Shown here: positions 33,845 through 42,461 of the stretch, piece by piece | Position numbering within the stretch: position 1 is the first letter of the stretch | Layout: each line of letters begins with the position of its first letter | DNA from: Paenibacillus sp. FSL M7-0420 | Lineage (GTDB): Bacteria > Bacillota > Bacilli > Paenibacillales > Paenibacillaceae | DNA length: 64,000 nt | Direction: 5' to 3' | NCBI RefSeq assembly: GCF_038002345.1 | Contig: NZ_JBBOCJ010000001.1 | Coordinates: 186,001 to 250,000 of the forward strand | Translations under genes and position numbers: made by a program | The notes under the pieces: model-generated | Seen by the model: the letters and a program-made list of their open reading frames with translations, nothing else | What the model was told of the DNA's origin: nothing | Databases searched by the model: none

Positions 33845-36800
33845 ATGATTAAGCATCTGTATGCAATATGGTTAGGGGACGTATTATTCTGCTTCTCGGG
33901 CGAAACCTCCGAGCCGAAGGTGGACGCATGGACACGCGTGATCAAACGGCTGGAGCTCCGCAGTGGCTGGCGTCCTTTTGCGGGTGCTGCACTGCGGCTG
34001 GCGGAAGTGAAGTATCCTGCGGCCGCCGCCGTGGAGGGCAAACCGGCGCGGCGCGGACTGCCCGGACGCACGCTGGAAGGGCTGGCGCTGTCGCCGAAGG
34101 ATGCCTTCGAGCTGCTGCTGGCCTGGGATGAGCAGGCCAGCCGTGCCCAGGGCATTGAACCCGGGGGAGAGCTGCGCTACTGGTCGGCAGCCGCCCGCTT
34201 CGCGCTGGAGCTGATGGGCAAGGGCGGGATTGTGCCCGGCGCCCAGCCGCCGCGCAAGGTCGGCTCGCGGCGGCGCGGCGGCGAACAGGCTGCTGCCGTG
34301 TGCTGGTCACCGGCGTTCCGGGAAGAGGCGGATAAGGAGTTCTTCCTGCAGATGGCGGCCTCTATGCCGGTGCTTGCACTTGGCACACACGTAGCTGAGG
34401 AAGGCGACCTGTCCTCGCGGGAGGAAGCGGGCGGGTATGTGCTGTATTCCTTCCTGCAGGCGGTCATGACCGCCGAGATCAAGAATGTGGTTGCCGCTCA
34501 TGAGAGCGCGCTGTCGCCGTATAAGGCCAATTACCGCCGCGGCTATTCTCCGCTGACGGAGCTGTGGTGGAACAGTCTGCTCACGGGCAGCCGGGATATC
34601 CCCGTGCAGGGGACCCCGGCTGAGGTAACAGAGCTGCTGGCCGTGGTGAACGAGACGGCGGGCCATGAGGTGCCGCATTTCGAGACTGAGGAGGCCCGTA
34701 GCGGACAGCTAAGCCTGGGCCTGCGGCTGGAGCCTCCGGCGGAGGAGAGCGAGCTGTGGCAGCTGACCTTCTGGGCGGAGAGCCGGGAGGAGGGGGAATT
34801 CTGGATTCCGGCGGAAGCGGTGTGGAGCAGCCGGGAGCGGGAATTCACCCTATGGGGCAAGCGTTACCGCAATATTCAGCAGCAGCTGCTGGCTGCGCTG
34901 GGACGGGCGGCGAAGAGTTCGCCGGACATCCGGCGCTCGCTGGCTGAACCGGCCCCGCGCGGGATTGAGCTGCCGCCGGAGCGGCTGTATTTCTTCCTGA
35001 AGGAGAGCGTGCAGCAGCTGCGGGAACGGGGAATTACCGTGCAGATGCCTTCGCGCTGGAGCAAGGAGGGACGGCGGCGGATCGGCATGAGAATGAAGAT
35101 GCAGCAGCCCCCGGCGGGTGCAGCGGATGGCCTGGTGCAGTCTGCGCTGGGTATGGAAGAGCTGATCTCTTTCCGTATTGAAGCCTCTCTGGGAGATTCA
35201 GACATCACAGAGGGGGAATTGAATGCCCTGGTGGAAGCAGGCGTGCCCTTTGTGCGCTTCCGGGGAGAATGGATTGAAGTGGACCCGAAGGAAGTTCGTC
35301 AGGTCCTGCGATATATTAAGCGTGGTGAGAGCGGAGAGATGACCGCAGCCGACTGGATGCGCCTGGAGGCTGAAGATGGTGAAGAGCGGCTGTGGAAGGG
35401 CATGTCGGTTACCGGCATGGAGACCTCTGGCCTGCTGGCCTCCCTCATGCACGGCGATGTGCTGCGCGGGATGCCGCTGCGTCCGGTGCCGGAGGATCTG
35501 AACGGAACGCTGCGGCCCTATCAGGAGCGGGGTTATCAGTGGCTTACGGCACTCAGCAATCTCGGCTTCGGCGTCTGCCTGGCTGATGACATGGGTCTCG
35601 GCAAAACCGTGCAGGTCATCACCTGCCTGCTCGACCAGGCGCTGAATGCCCCGCCGGGCGAAAAGCAGGAGCCTGTGCTGATCCTCTGCCCGACCTCGCT
35701 GCTGGGCAACTGGCAGCGGGAATTGCAGCGCTTCGCCCCTTCACTTAGCTTGCATATTCACCATGGAGGGCGGCGGGTGCGCGGTGAAGGTTTCAGAGAG
35801 CTGGCAGCCAGCCATAAGATTGTGCTGACCACCTACCATTTGGCGGGCCGCGACAGCGAGGATCTGGCCGGGGTACGCTGGTCTACCGTTGTGCTGGATG
35901 AAGCGCAGTACATCAAGAATCACCGCACCAAGCAGGCGCAGAGCGTCATGAAGCTCAGTGCGCCGCACCGGATCGCAATGACCGGGACTCCGGTGGAGAA
36001 CCGGCTGGGCGAGCTGTGGTCGATTTTCCATTTTCTCAACCCCGGTTATCTGGGGACGTATCATTCCTTCCGCCAGCGTTATGTGTCGGGAGAGGGCGGC
36101 GAACGGCTGCGTGAGCTGCACCGGCTGGTCTCGCCCTTCCTGCTGCGGCGTCTGAAGAGCGACCCGGATATCTCGAAGGATCTGCCGGAGAAGCTTGAGC
36201 TGAAGTCTTATTGTCCACTTACGGAGACCCAGGCCGCGCTCTATCAGGGGGTTGTGGATGAGATGCTAGGCGTCATCGGCGAGCGTTCGGGCATGGCCCG
36301 GCGGGGGCTGGTGCTGTCTTCCCTCACCAAGCTGAAGCAGATCTGCGATCATCCCCAGCTGTTCCGCAAGGACGAGGGGCGGAGCCTGCGCAGTGAGCCT
36401 TCGGGCAAAATGGACGTCATGTTCGAGGTGCTCGACAGCATCTCTGAGCTTGGTGAATCGGCGCTGATCTTCACCCAGTATGTGGCGATGGGCGAGCTGC
36501 TGGTCAGCCGGCTGGCCAGACGATACGGGCAGACGCCGCTGTTCCTGCATGGCGGCATCTCGAAGCGCGAGCGCGACGAGATGGTGCATGCTTTTCAAGA
36601 GGGGGACGGTCCGGCTTTCTTCGTTCTGTCGCTTAAGGCGGGAGGCGTAGGCCTCAATCTGACACGGGCGAATCATGTGCTGCATTATGACCGCTGGTGG
36701 AACCCGGCTGTAGAGAATCAGGCGACGGACCGCGCCTTCCGGATTGGACAGCACAAGAATGTGCAGGTGCATAAGCTGATCTGCCAGGGGACGCTGGAGG

Positions 36801-36937
36801 AGCGGATCGACGAGCTGATTGAACGCAAAAAGAGCCTGTCCGAGCAGGTCGTTGGCTCCGGTGAGAACTGGTTAACCGAGATGTCTAACCATGAGCTCAA
36901 AGAGCTGATTGAACTCCAGGGACAGGACTGGATGTAA
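33845..36937 (+). CDS. SNF2-family DNA helicase/translocase (YwqA-like)
   Basis: A 1030-residue Swi2/Snf2 ATPase of the bacterial RapA/YwqA type. The first 540 residues are the SNF2-associated N-terminal region. The helicase core has motif I DDMGLGKT (near residue 580), motif II DEAQ (near 684), motif III in MTGTPVENRLGELWSIF, motif V GGVGLNLTRANHVLHYDRWWNPAVENQATDR and motif VI RAFRIGQ (near 960). These proteins move along duplex DNA and remodel nucleoprotein. In Bacillus it pairs with a SWIM zinc-finger protein (YwqB); none is visible here, but a gene of unknown function follows by 39 bases. Confidence 0.92.
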   Translation: MIKHLYAIWLGDVLFCFSGETSEPKVDAWTRVIKRLELRSGWRPFAGAALRLAEVKYPAAAAVEGKPARRGLPGRTLEGLALSPKDAFELLLAWDEQASRAQGIEPGGELRYWSAAARFALELMGKGGIVPGAQPPRKVGSRRRGGEQAAAVCWSPAFREEADKEFFLQMAASMPVLALGTHVAEEGDLSSREEAGGYVLYSFLQAVMTAEIKNVVAAHESALSPYKANYRRGYSPLTELWWNSLLTGSRDIPVQGTPAEVTELLAVVNETAGHEVPHFETEEARSGQLSLGLRLEPPAEESELWQLTFWAESREEGEFWIPAEAVWSSREREFTLWGKRYRNIQQQLLAALGRAAKSSPDIRRSLAEPAPRGIELPPERLYFFLKESVQQLRERGITVQMPSRWSKEGRRRIGMRMKMQQPPAGAADGLVQSALGMEELISFRIEASLGDSDITEGELNALVEAGVPFVRFRGEWIEVDPKEVRQVLRYIKRGESGEMTAADWMRLEAEDGEERLWKGMSVTGMETSGLLASLMHGDVLRGMPLRPVPEDLNGTLRPYQERGYQWLTALSNLGFGVCLADDMGLGKTVQVITCLLDQALNAPPGEKQEPVLILCPTSLLGNWQRELQRFAPSLSLHIHHGGRRVRGEGFRELAASHKIVLTTYHLAGRDSEDLAGVRWSTVVLDEAQYIKNHRTKQAQSVMKLSAPHRIAMTGTPVENRLGELWSIFHFLNPGYLGTYHSFRQRYVSGEGGERLRELHRLVSPFLLRRLKSDPDISKDLPEKLELKSYCPLTETQAALYQGVVDEMLGVIGERSGMARRGLVLSSLTKLKQICDHPQLFRKDEGRSLRSEPSGKMDVMFEVLDSISELGESALIFTQYVAMGELLVSRLARRYGQTPLFLHGGISKRERDEMVHAFQEGDGPAFFVLSLKAGGVGLNLTRANHVLHYDRWWNPAVENQATDRAFRIGQHKNVQVHKLICQGTLEERIDELIERKKSLSEQVVGSGENWLTEMSNHELKELIELQGQDWM

Positions 36938-36976
36938 ACACGGCAATAGATTGTAAGGCAGAAGGAGGCAACATCT

Positions 36977-37771
36977 ATGAATGAGCTGCTGGAGCTGCGG
37001 CTGGAGGTGCTGCCCGGGGTCATTAAGGCCACCGGGAGTGTGGGGCCTGCTGCTGAAGGGGCAGACAGACGCAGCAGCAAAGCCGGAGCGGAGATAGAGA
37101 AGCAAGGGGAACAGGGCCAGCGGGAGGTTGTTACTCTGCGTATTCCGCAGTGGACACCCGCCCGGAAGAATGAAGTGCTGCATCAGCTCGCTGCGCATCC
37201 GGGCGAATTGTATGATCTGCTGCAGGGCAGCCTGAATGGCGGGCTTACTGCACTGGAGCTGCTGCCTGTAGATGACGAGCTGAGGCTGGCTGCAGAGGAA
37301 CAGGGCACGGGTCTGCTGCCTGCTGAGGATCTGGTGCAGCGGGTCCGGCAGCAGCTGACCCAGGAGCCGCTGCTTGCGTTCGCCCTGCGCGGACTGTCCA
37401 AGGAAGAGCTGCTCTCCGGCGTATTCGCCCTGTGGGCGGAGCGGGAGAACGAGCGGAACGCTGAAGAAGACGCGCCTGCATCTGTGTCGCTCGCGTCCGA
37501 GCTGGCCCGGTTGGAGCGCAAGGGCCCGGCCGTATCCTCTGGAGAGTGGCTGGCCGAGGCAGCGGCTGAAGGCTCTCTGCACCAGCCGGGGCCGCTGTTT
37601 CACGAGATCTCCTCCCGTCCGTTTCCGGCTATGCCTGAGGTAATGGAGCCGGAGGAGGATTGGAGCGCCCTCCTGCCACAGACACCCAAGGCGCGTGAAG
37701 GGCTTGCGCTGCTGATGCGCCGGGTCTCGGAAGCCGCCGCGAAGCGTGCGGCGGGCTTGAATAAGCTGTAG
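36977..37771 (+). CDS. Hypothetical protein downstream of the SNF2 helicase
   Basis: A 264-residue soluble protein, Glu-, Leu- and Ala-rich with many charged residues. No domain is recognised and no SWIM (CxC...CxH) motif is present; the protein has no cysteines. Weak helical repeats occur between residues 70 and 150. GAAGGAGGCAACATCT precedes the ATG, and the gene begins 39 bases after the helicase stop, so both are probably one operon and may work together. The last codons (AAGLNKL and stop) are the first copy of a degenerate 39-bp repeat that continues past the stop codon. Confidence 0.7.
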   Translation: MNELLELRLEVLPGVIKATGSVGPAAEGADRRSSKAGAEIEKQGEQGQREVVTLRIPQWTPARKNEVLHQLAAHPGELYDLLQGSLNGGLTALELLPVDDELRLAAEEQGTGLLPAEDLVQRVRQQLTQEPLLAFALRGLSKEELLSGVFALWAERENERNAEEDAPASVSLASELARLERKGPAVSSGEWLAEAAAEGSLHQPGPLFHEISSRPFPAMPEVMEPEEDWSALLPQTPKAREGLALLMRRVSEAAAKRAAGLNKL

Positions 37772-37930
37772 CTGCGCGGGGCGTGAGTTGGGGTCTGAGT
37801 AAGTTGTAGGTTGCACGGATAGGTGTGGCGGGCTTGAGTAAGCTGTAGGTGCATGGGTTCGTGAGTAGGGGCTTGAGTTAGCTCCGGGTTGCACGGATAA
37901 TAAGTGCGGTGGGATTGAAGGAGCTATAGG
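37754..37930. repeat. Degenerate 39-bp tandem repeat grown from a gene's 3' end
   Basis: Units start at 37754, 37792, 37831, 37870 and about 37912 with GGCTTGAGTAAGCTGTAGG-like sequence, followed by TGCACGG. The first unit is the coding end of the upstream gene. Copies 2 to 5 lie after the stop and have drifted. No gene is seen in 37772-38373. Confidence 0.75.
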
Positions 37931-38112
37931 CTACAATGTTTATGCGGCGACTAAAGCTGCTCTTTAAGTAATATAGAGTGTAAACTAGACCAACTGGTGG
38001 AATTGAATCGGATGCCGGGACACGAACGAACGTAAGAACTGATCTCACAAGTAATATTAGTTTTGTTAGCAGTGCGCCGGAGAGGATTGGGGATGGCTGC
38101 ACGAGAATAAAG

Positions 38113-38270
38113 TGGATAAATCCCTCTGAATCGGCTGGAAGTCGGCGGAATGGAGAAATGAAAGGGAAAAATCCCTCTGATTCGGCTAGAAGTCGGCGTG
38201 CTGAGGTAGCCAATATTCTTCGGGCGGGAATGAGGGGCAGAAGTGCCCCTGATTTAGCCAAACTGGATGG
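38113..38270. repeat. Intergenic repeat with TCCCTCTGA units
   Basis: AAATCCCTCTGAATCGGCTG (38119) and AAATCCCTCTGATTCGGCTA (38170) are 51 bases apart, each followed by GAAGTCGGCG. A third, diverged copy (AGTGCCCCTGATTTAGCC) starts near 38242. Short palindromes (AGGGAAAAATCCCT; GGGGCAGAAGTGCCCC) suggest foldback elements. Confidence 0.7.
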
Positions 38271-38301
38271 TAGGGCGGCCCTCCCACATCAAGCCAGCCA
38301 A

Positions 38302-38333
38302 ACAAAAGAGGAGCACAAAGGTGCCCCTCTTGC
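38302..38333 (-). terminator. Terminator of the relP-type gene
   Basis: Read on the minus strand, AAGAGGGGCAC pairs with GTGCTCCTCTT around CTTT and is followed by TTGTTTGG. It lies about 40 bases beyond the stop codon. Confidence 0.75.
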
Positions 38334-38373
38334 AGCCGGATAACGGCCTGGCTGCGGCCATTTTATCCTAGGA

Positions 38374-39099
38374 TTATGTCTGTTCGTTGCCGCCGCTGCC
38401 TTCTGACAGCTCCAGAATCTCCCGGCGCAGGCGGAGCATCTTCTGGTCCAGTTCATCGGCAGCACGGGCGGCTTCCTTCAGCTCCTCGGCCACATGGGAG
38501 GGCAGCTGTTTGTCGAATTTATAGTAGAGAATATGCTCCATGCTGGCCCAGAAATCCATGGCTAACGTACGTAGCTGCATTTCTGCCTTCACCCAGCGGG
38601 TGCCATCAAGCAGTACCAGCGGTATAGCCACGATAAGGTGCAGGCTCTGGTAGCCGTTCGGCTTCGGGTGGGCAATATAATCCTTAATCTCAAGCACACG
38701 GATATCCTCGCGGGCGCACAGGTGGTCCACCAGCCGGTAGATATCCTTCACGAAGGCGCAGACAATCCGCATCCCCGCAATATCATGGATGTGCTGCTCC
38801 ATATTATCCAGGTTAAGCTCATAGCCCTTGCGCTGCATTTTTTGCACAATGCTCTTCGGTTCTTTGATCCGGCACTTCACATGCTCAATCGGGCTGAAGC
38901 CGTCACGCACCTGCCACTCGGTCCGGATGATATCGATTTTATTCTCAAGCTCATTCAGAGCGTGACGGTACAGCGCCGGCAAAGCCTTGAAATTCTCAAC
39001 CTGCTTGGCGAAATCCTCGTTAATCTGCCACTTCTGCATATCCTTCACATGGACCTGCAACTTGTTCAATGTTACTTGTGTACTATCATATTCTTCCAC
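38374..39099 (-). CDS. relP: Small alarmone synthetase, RelP/YwaC type
   Basis: A 241-residue single-domain (p)ppGpp synthetase that transfers pyrophosphate from ATP to GTP or GDP. It has ELENKIDIIRTEW, the synthetase core DIAGMRIVCAFVKDIYRLVDHL, HPKPNGYQSLHLIVAIP with the substrate-stacking Tyr, and EMQLRTLAMDFWASMEHILYYK with the catalytic Glu. There is no hydrolase domain. The NGYQSLHLIV phrase fits SAS2 (RelP/YwaC) better than SAS1 (RelQ/YjbM, usually SGYRSYH). RelP-type genes respond to cell-envelope stress in Bacillus. The start is GTG, with GGGAGAG before it. It is monocistronic. Confidence 0.85.
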   Translation of the reverse strand: MEEYDSTQVTLNKLQVHVKDMQKWQINEDFAKQVENFKALPALYRHALNELENKIDIIRTEWQVRDGFSPIEHVKCRIKEPKSIVQKMQRKGYELNLDNMEQHIHDIAGMRIVCAFVKDIYRLVDHLCAREDIRVLEIKDYIAHPKPNGYQSLHLIVAIPLVLLDGTRWVKAEMQLRTLAMDFWASMEHILYYKFDKQLPSHVAEELKEAARAADELDQKMLRLRREILELSEGSGGNEQT

Positions 39100-39323
39100 T
39101 GAAACTCTCCCGGTTTTCGTTATTTGTGACTGTAGACCATGAATGGATGACTACGGCAATCTTATACAGCGCTAGCTGCGGTTCTGATTCTATTTTAACC
39201 GATGTACAGCCCCGGAAGCAAAATAAAACCGTAACCCTGACCGAAGAGAAACATTCTTCCCTCCGGCGCGTATTAGCACAGTATAGGCATTAAGCCGTCC
39301 TTATGGCGCAGCTCCGTTCATCC

Positions 39324-39698
39324 TTATTTGTTGGTGGGAGAGCCTGTGCCGTAGCCTTCATCCTGATAGCCTGTATTGTCCAGCTTCTGCAGGACGTTCA
39401 AGCCTTCGATCTGAAGGCGGGTCTCGTCAGTGCCATGGTCGTGCAGATACTGGAACAGGCGGATGGTGGCTTCATCGAACTGCTCTGCGGCATCATCATG
39501 ATCGGCTGACTTGTAGGGAACCAGAGCACGCCGGAAGGCGTAGTCATCCCCGCTGGCCAGATCGGCCAGAAGATCCTGAAGCACAGTCAGGCCGTCACTG
39601 GACAGCAGAACCTCGTACTCACTGGAGTCGCCTCTCTCTTCCTGAATCAGACCGTGATTCACAGAGACGAAATATCGGTTAAGGTTATCGTCAGGCAC
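39324..39698 (-). CDS. Conserved hypothetical protein (124 aa)
   Basis: A soluble acidic protein of 124 residues without a signal peptide. Notable segments are YEVLLSSDGLTVLQDLLADLASGDDYAFRRALVPYKSADHDDAAEQFDEATIRLFQYLHDHG. The pattern looks like a compact alpha/beta domain. I do not recognise the family. The GTG start follows GAGGGATGAATT at ideal spacing, so expression is likely. Intergenic gaps on both sides (about 220 and 280 bp) suggest it stands alone. Confidence 0.65.
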   Translation of the reverse strand: MPDDNLNRYFVSVNHGLIQEERGDSSEYEVLLSSDGLTVLQDLLADLASGDDYAFRRALVPYKSADHDDAAEQFDEATIRLFQYLHDHGTDETRLQIEGLNVLQKLDNTGYQDEGYGTGSPTNK

Positions 39699-39976
39699 AA
39701 TTCATCCCTCCATCATTCGATAATGTACGGGTACGCAGGAACGGATACAGCAGAAGGCAATATGTATGATTGCTTCTTCCGCAGCATACTCATTCCAATA
39801 AGAACGCTAGCCGCCTCTACTTGGTATTTACCACATGACGACAAATAATGAATCTGCCGTGGACTTTTGGTATGATAGAATCACGTTTCCGCTGCTGCGT
39901 GGAGCAGCAATCGGAATGTAAGGATATACGCGGCTGCGAATCAGCCTATTCTCACTCTGGAGAAGGAGGAACTACA

Positions 39977-40807
39977 ATGAATTTACTGCAACGCATTAAA
40001 GACGGTGCCAGCCGGGTGAGTGAAAAAGCGCAAAGCTCGGTGGAAGTGAGCAAGCTGAATGGGCAGATTTCAGATATTGAGCATGAGATGCAGGTTGAAT
40101 TTCTGAAAATGGGGAAGCTCTTCTACGAGGGATATCGTTCAAGGGATATGTCGGTAGCTGAAGGCCAGATGATCGAGCTTGCGCGGGGCTGTAACAAGCT
40201 GCAGGAGCAGATCGAGGACGTACGCTCAAGAATTGCCGAATTGAGAAATGAACGCTTGTGCGCCTGCGGTCAGATCGTAGGGCTGGATGCCAATTTCTGT
40301 CCGCATTGCGGACGTAAGCTGGAAGCACGCAAGCCGGAAGATAAGGAGATTTCACTGCGTAAAGAGCCGTCATCGGCGGCCGCCGCTACCGCAGCACCGC
40401 CCGTGGTTACCGTACATACGGTGCTGGAGCATGAAGATGAAGAAGACCAGTACTACGGTGAGGAAGAGCTGACCGAAGCGGAACGGGAGCTGGCCAGAAG
40501 ACCCGAAGCACGTGTGCAGTATGCGGAGGTGCTGCCTGAACTGGAGGAAGACGCAGAGCTGGAGGAAGCGGACCGGATGGCTTCAGGTTCTGACCGGAGC
40601 CGCCGGGAGGCAGATGAACTGGAACGGGAACGGGAGCGGCAACTCGAGTTGGACCGCCGGATCAGGGACTGGAAGGCAAGTGAGCCAGCCGAAGAGCGGG
40701 TAGCCGGAGACGCGGATACACGGGAGATCGTGAATTGCCAGATCTGCCGCGCCGATCTGCCGAAGGGCTCCATGTGGTGCCCGCGCTGCGGCTCGGAGCA
40801 AATATAG
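39977..40807 (+). CDS. Coiled-coil zinc-ribbon protein
   Basis: A 276-residue soluble protein. Residues 1-90 form a long helical, probably coiled-coil segment (LLQRIKDGASRVSEKAQSSVEVSKLN...). A first zinc ribbon follows (CACGQIVGLDANFCPHCGRKLE, CxC...CxxC) near residues 95-115. A very acidic, disordered middle leads to a second ribbon at the C-terminus (CQICRADLPKGSMWCPRCG). Two ribbons bracketing an acidic linker suggest a scaffold, perhaps binding nucleic acid or protein, but no function is known. The ATG at 39977 follows GAAGGAGGAACTACA, so the 129 bases of open frame upstream are not coding. Confidence 0.8.
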   Translation: MNLLQRIKDGASRVSEKAQSSVEVSKLNGQISDIEHEMQVEFLKMGKLFYEGYRSRDMSVAEGQMIELARGCNKLQEQIEDVRSRIAELRNERLCACGQIVGLDANFCPHCGRKLEARKPEDKEISLRKEPSSAAAATAAPPVVTVHTVLEHEDEEDQYYGEEELTEAERELARRPEARVQYAEVLPELEEDAELEEADRMASGSDRSRREADELERERERQLELDRRIRDWKASEPAEERVAGDADTREIVNCQICRADLPKGSMWCPRCGSEQI

Positions 40808-40843
40808 ACAGGGTAGTACTGACAGCTTAGGGGGACAACATAG

Positions 40844-41662
40844 ATGGAACAGTTGCTGCTGCATCTGCGCAATTTGGGTTTCACAGAGATGGAATCCAAA
40901 ATAATGGTTGAGCTGGCCACCAAGGGCCAGGCTTCGGGCTACGAAGTGGCAAAGCAGCTAGGAGTATCAAGATCAAACGTATATGCGGCGCTTCAGCGCC
41001 TGACTCAGCAAGGCTACGTGCGCTGCGGAGAAGGGGAGCCGGCACGCTACAGTGTGCTGGACCCGGAAGAGCTGGCCACGATGATATCCGGCCGGGTGCA
41101 GGCCTCGCTTGCCTATATGGAGAGTGAAATGCCGCGCGGGGGTCCGGTCAGCCCCTCCTTCTACAACGTGGAGGGTGACCGGAATGTCATTGGAGAGCTG
41201 GTCCGCCAGCTGAATCTTGCCGCTCAGGAGATTGTAGTGGATGTGTGGCGGGAGGAAGCCTCGCTGCTGCGCAGTGAGCTTGAGCAGGCGGAGAAGCGCG
41301 GAGTGAAGCTGCTGTGGGCTTTTGACGGCGGTGATGCTGTGCCGGCACCTTATCCGGTATGGCCGCCCCTGCCGGGGAAGCCGGAACGCAGCGGAGGCCG
41401 GAAGTTCTCCTTCGTCGTGGACCGGAGCTGGTGCATGCTCGGCATGCGTTATGAGGACGGAAGCGCCCAAGCCGTGATTACCGAGCATCCGGTGCTGGTG
41501 GAGCTGCTGCTCAAATCTTTTACACAGGAATTGGTATTGTTCGAGCTGGAGGAAGATATGGGCCCCGAACTGCAGCGACGCTACGGGGAGCACTATAGCC
41601 GGATCTACAGCAAATATGTGCTGCATGATCAGGAGGAATCGGGGGAAGAGCCTGAGGAATAG
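40844..41662 (+). CDS. TrmB-family transcriptional regulator
   Basis: A 272-residue regulator. The N-terminal winged helix (LRNLGFTEMESKIMVELATKGQASGYEVAKQLGVSRSNVYAALQRLTQQGYV) matches the TrmB/sugar-specific regulator family. The C-terminal part (about residue 100 on) looks like the phospholipase-D-like effector domain of TrmB-like proteins, with no catalytic HKD motif seen. Its ligand is unknown. A TTAGGGGGACAACATAG leader precedes the ATG. It follows the zinc-ribbon gene by 36 bases and precedes a small DUF gene by about 50, so the three may be cotranscribed. Confidence 0.85.
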   Translation: MEQLLLHLRNLGFTEMESKIMVELATKGQASGYEVAKQLGVSRSNVYAALQRLTQQGYVRCGEGEPARYSVLDPEELATMISGRVQASLAYMESEMPRGGPVSPSFYNVEGDRNVIGELVRQLNLAAQEIVVDVWREEASLLRSELEQAEKRGVKLLWAFDGGDAVPAPYPVWPPLPGKPERSGGRKFSFVVDRSWCMLGMRYEDGSAQAVITEHPVLVELLLKSFTQELVLFELEEDMGPELQRRYGEHYSRIYSKYVLHDQEESGEEPEE

Positions 41663-41711
41663 GGCTGCAATAGTAAGTGCCAAAGTTCACTAAGCGAGGG
41701 AGGTGACAAGC

Positions 41712-42017
41712 ATGGAGTGTATCGTTCATTTTGAGGTGCAGCATACAGAGGGCGTCAAGCCGCTGCGCGGACTGCTGTTCCTGGAAGAGGGCAAGACCCC
41801 GGAAGAACGGGAGCTGGTGGAGATGTTCAAGGACATGAAGTTCAACGTCCGGCTGGATGACCGGGAGAAATGGATCTTCAAGCCCGTGGCTTCGGGAGAA
41901 AGTTATTCCGAGATCCGCATTACCAGCTTTGACAACGGGAAGAAAAGCAGCAAGCCGGAGGGCGAGCTGAAGTCGATTGTCGGCAACCTGCTGCCCCAGA
42001 AGCCAACCGGGATATAA
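41712..42017 (+). CDS. Conserved hypothetical protein (101 aa)
   Basis: A small soluble protein, MECIVHFEVQHTEGVKPLRGLLFLEEGK and onward, with no signal peptide or cysteine cluster. The family is not recognised. GGGAGGTG ends about six bases before the ATG at 41712; a GTG within that ribosome site is an unlikely start. It lies after the TrmB-like gene on the same strand. Confidence 0.7.
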   Translation: MECIVHFEVQHTEGVKPLRGLLFLEEGKTPEERELVEMFKDMKFNVRLDDREKWIFKPVASGESYSEIRITSFDNGKKSSKPEGELKSIVGNLLPQKPTGI

Positions 42018-42148
42018 CCGGGGCAGCGGGGTTCCAGCGGTTTTTGTCCGCCAGCAGCATTACTGCTAGCGGAGGATATCTTTGTGAAGAAGGTCTATTT
42101 CCGCACGAAGCAGGAAACGGACCCGGCGGAAACGTGAAGTACGTAACA

Positions 42149-42188
42149 AAGAGCAGGCTCAGGGGAATACCCGGGGCCTGCTCTTTGT
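42149..42188 (+). terminator. Terminator after the TrmB-like gene group
   Basis: AAGAGCAGGC pairs with GCCTGCTCTT with further pairing inside (GGGG/CCCG), followed by TTGTG. Confidence 0.7.
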
Positions 42189-42239
42189 GTTGGGAGAAAT
42201 ATCGTTCCAGCTTTTTCATTAGCCAGACCAATCTGCTCC

Positions 42240-42372
42240 TAACGGACCTGAGAGACCTTATCCCCTGAAAAACACCACTTCTGGTGTCTTAACGGACTGA
42301 GGAGACTCTAAGGTAGCTCAAAACGATACTTAAGAGCGGTATTTCAGGGAATAAGGTCCGTGTGGTCCGTTA
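42240..42372. repeat. 133-bp intergenic element with 31-bp inverted ends
   Basis: The left end TAACGGACCTGAGAGACC continues to TTATCCCCTGAAA (42240-42270). The right end (42341-42372) is its imperfect reverse complement (TTTCAGGGAATAAGG ... GGTCCGTTA). A third internal copy of CTTAACGGACTGAGGAGAC starts near 42288. It looks like a foldback or MITE-like element. No gene is seen in 42018-42461. Confidence 0.7.
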
Positions 42373-42461
42373 CCTGCCTAATTTATGACTTTCATCCAGA
42401 ATAAGAGCGCCTCAGTCCGTGACGCGGAGCCATATATATGCCCCGCCCCGCCGCGCCTGTC

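Noticed and set aside
36977..37771. YwqB (SWIM zinc finger) partner of the SNF2 helicase
   Set aside because: The protein has no cysteines, so it cannot hold the SWIM zinc motif.
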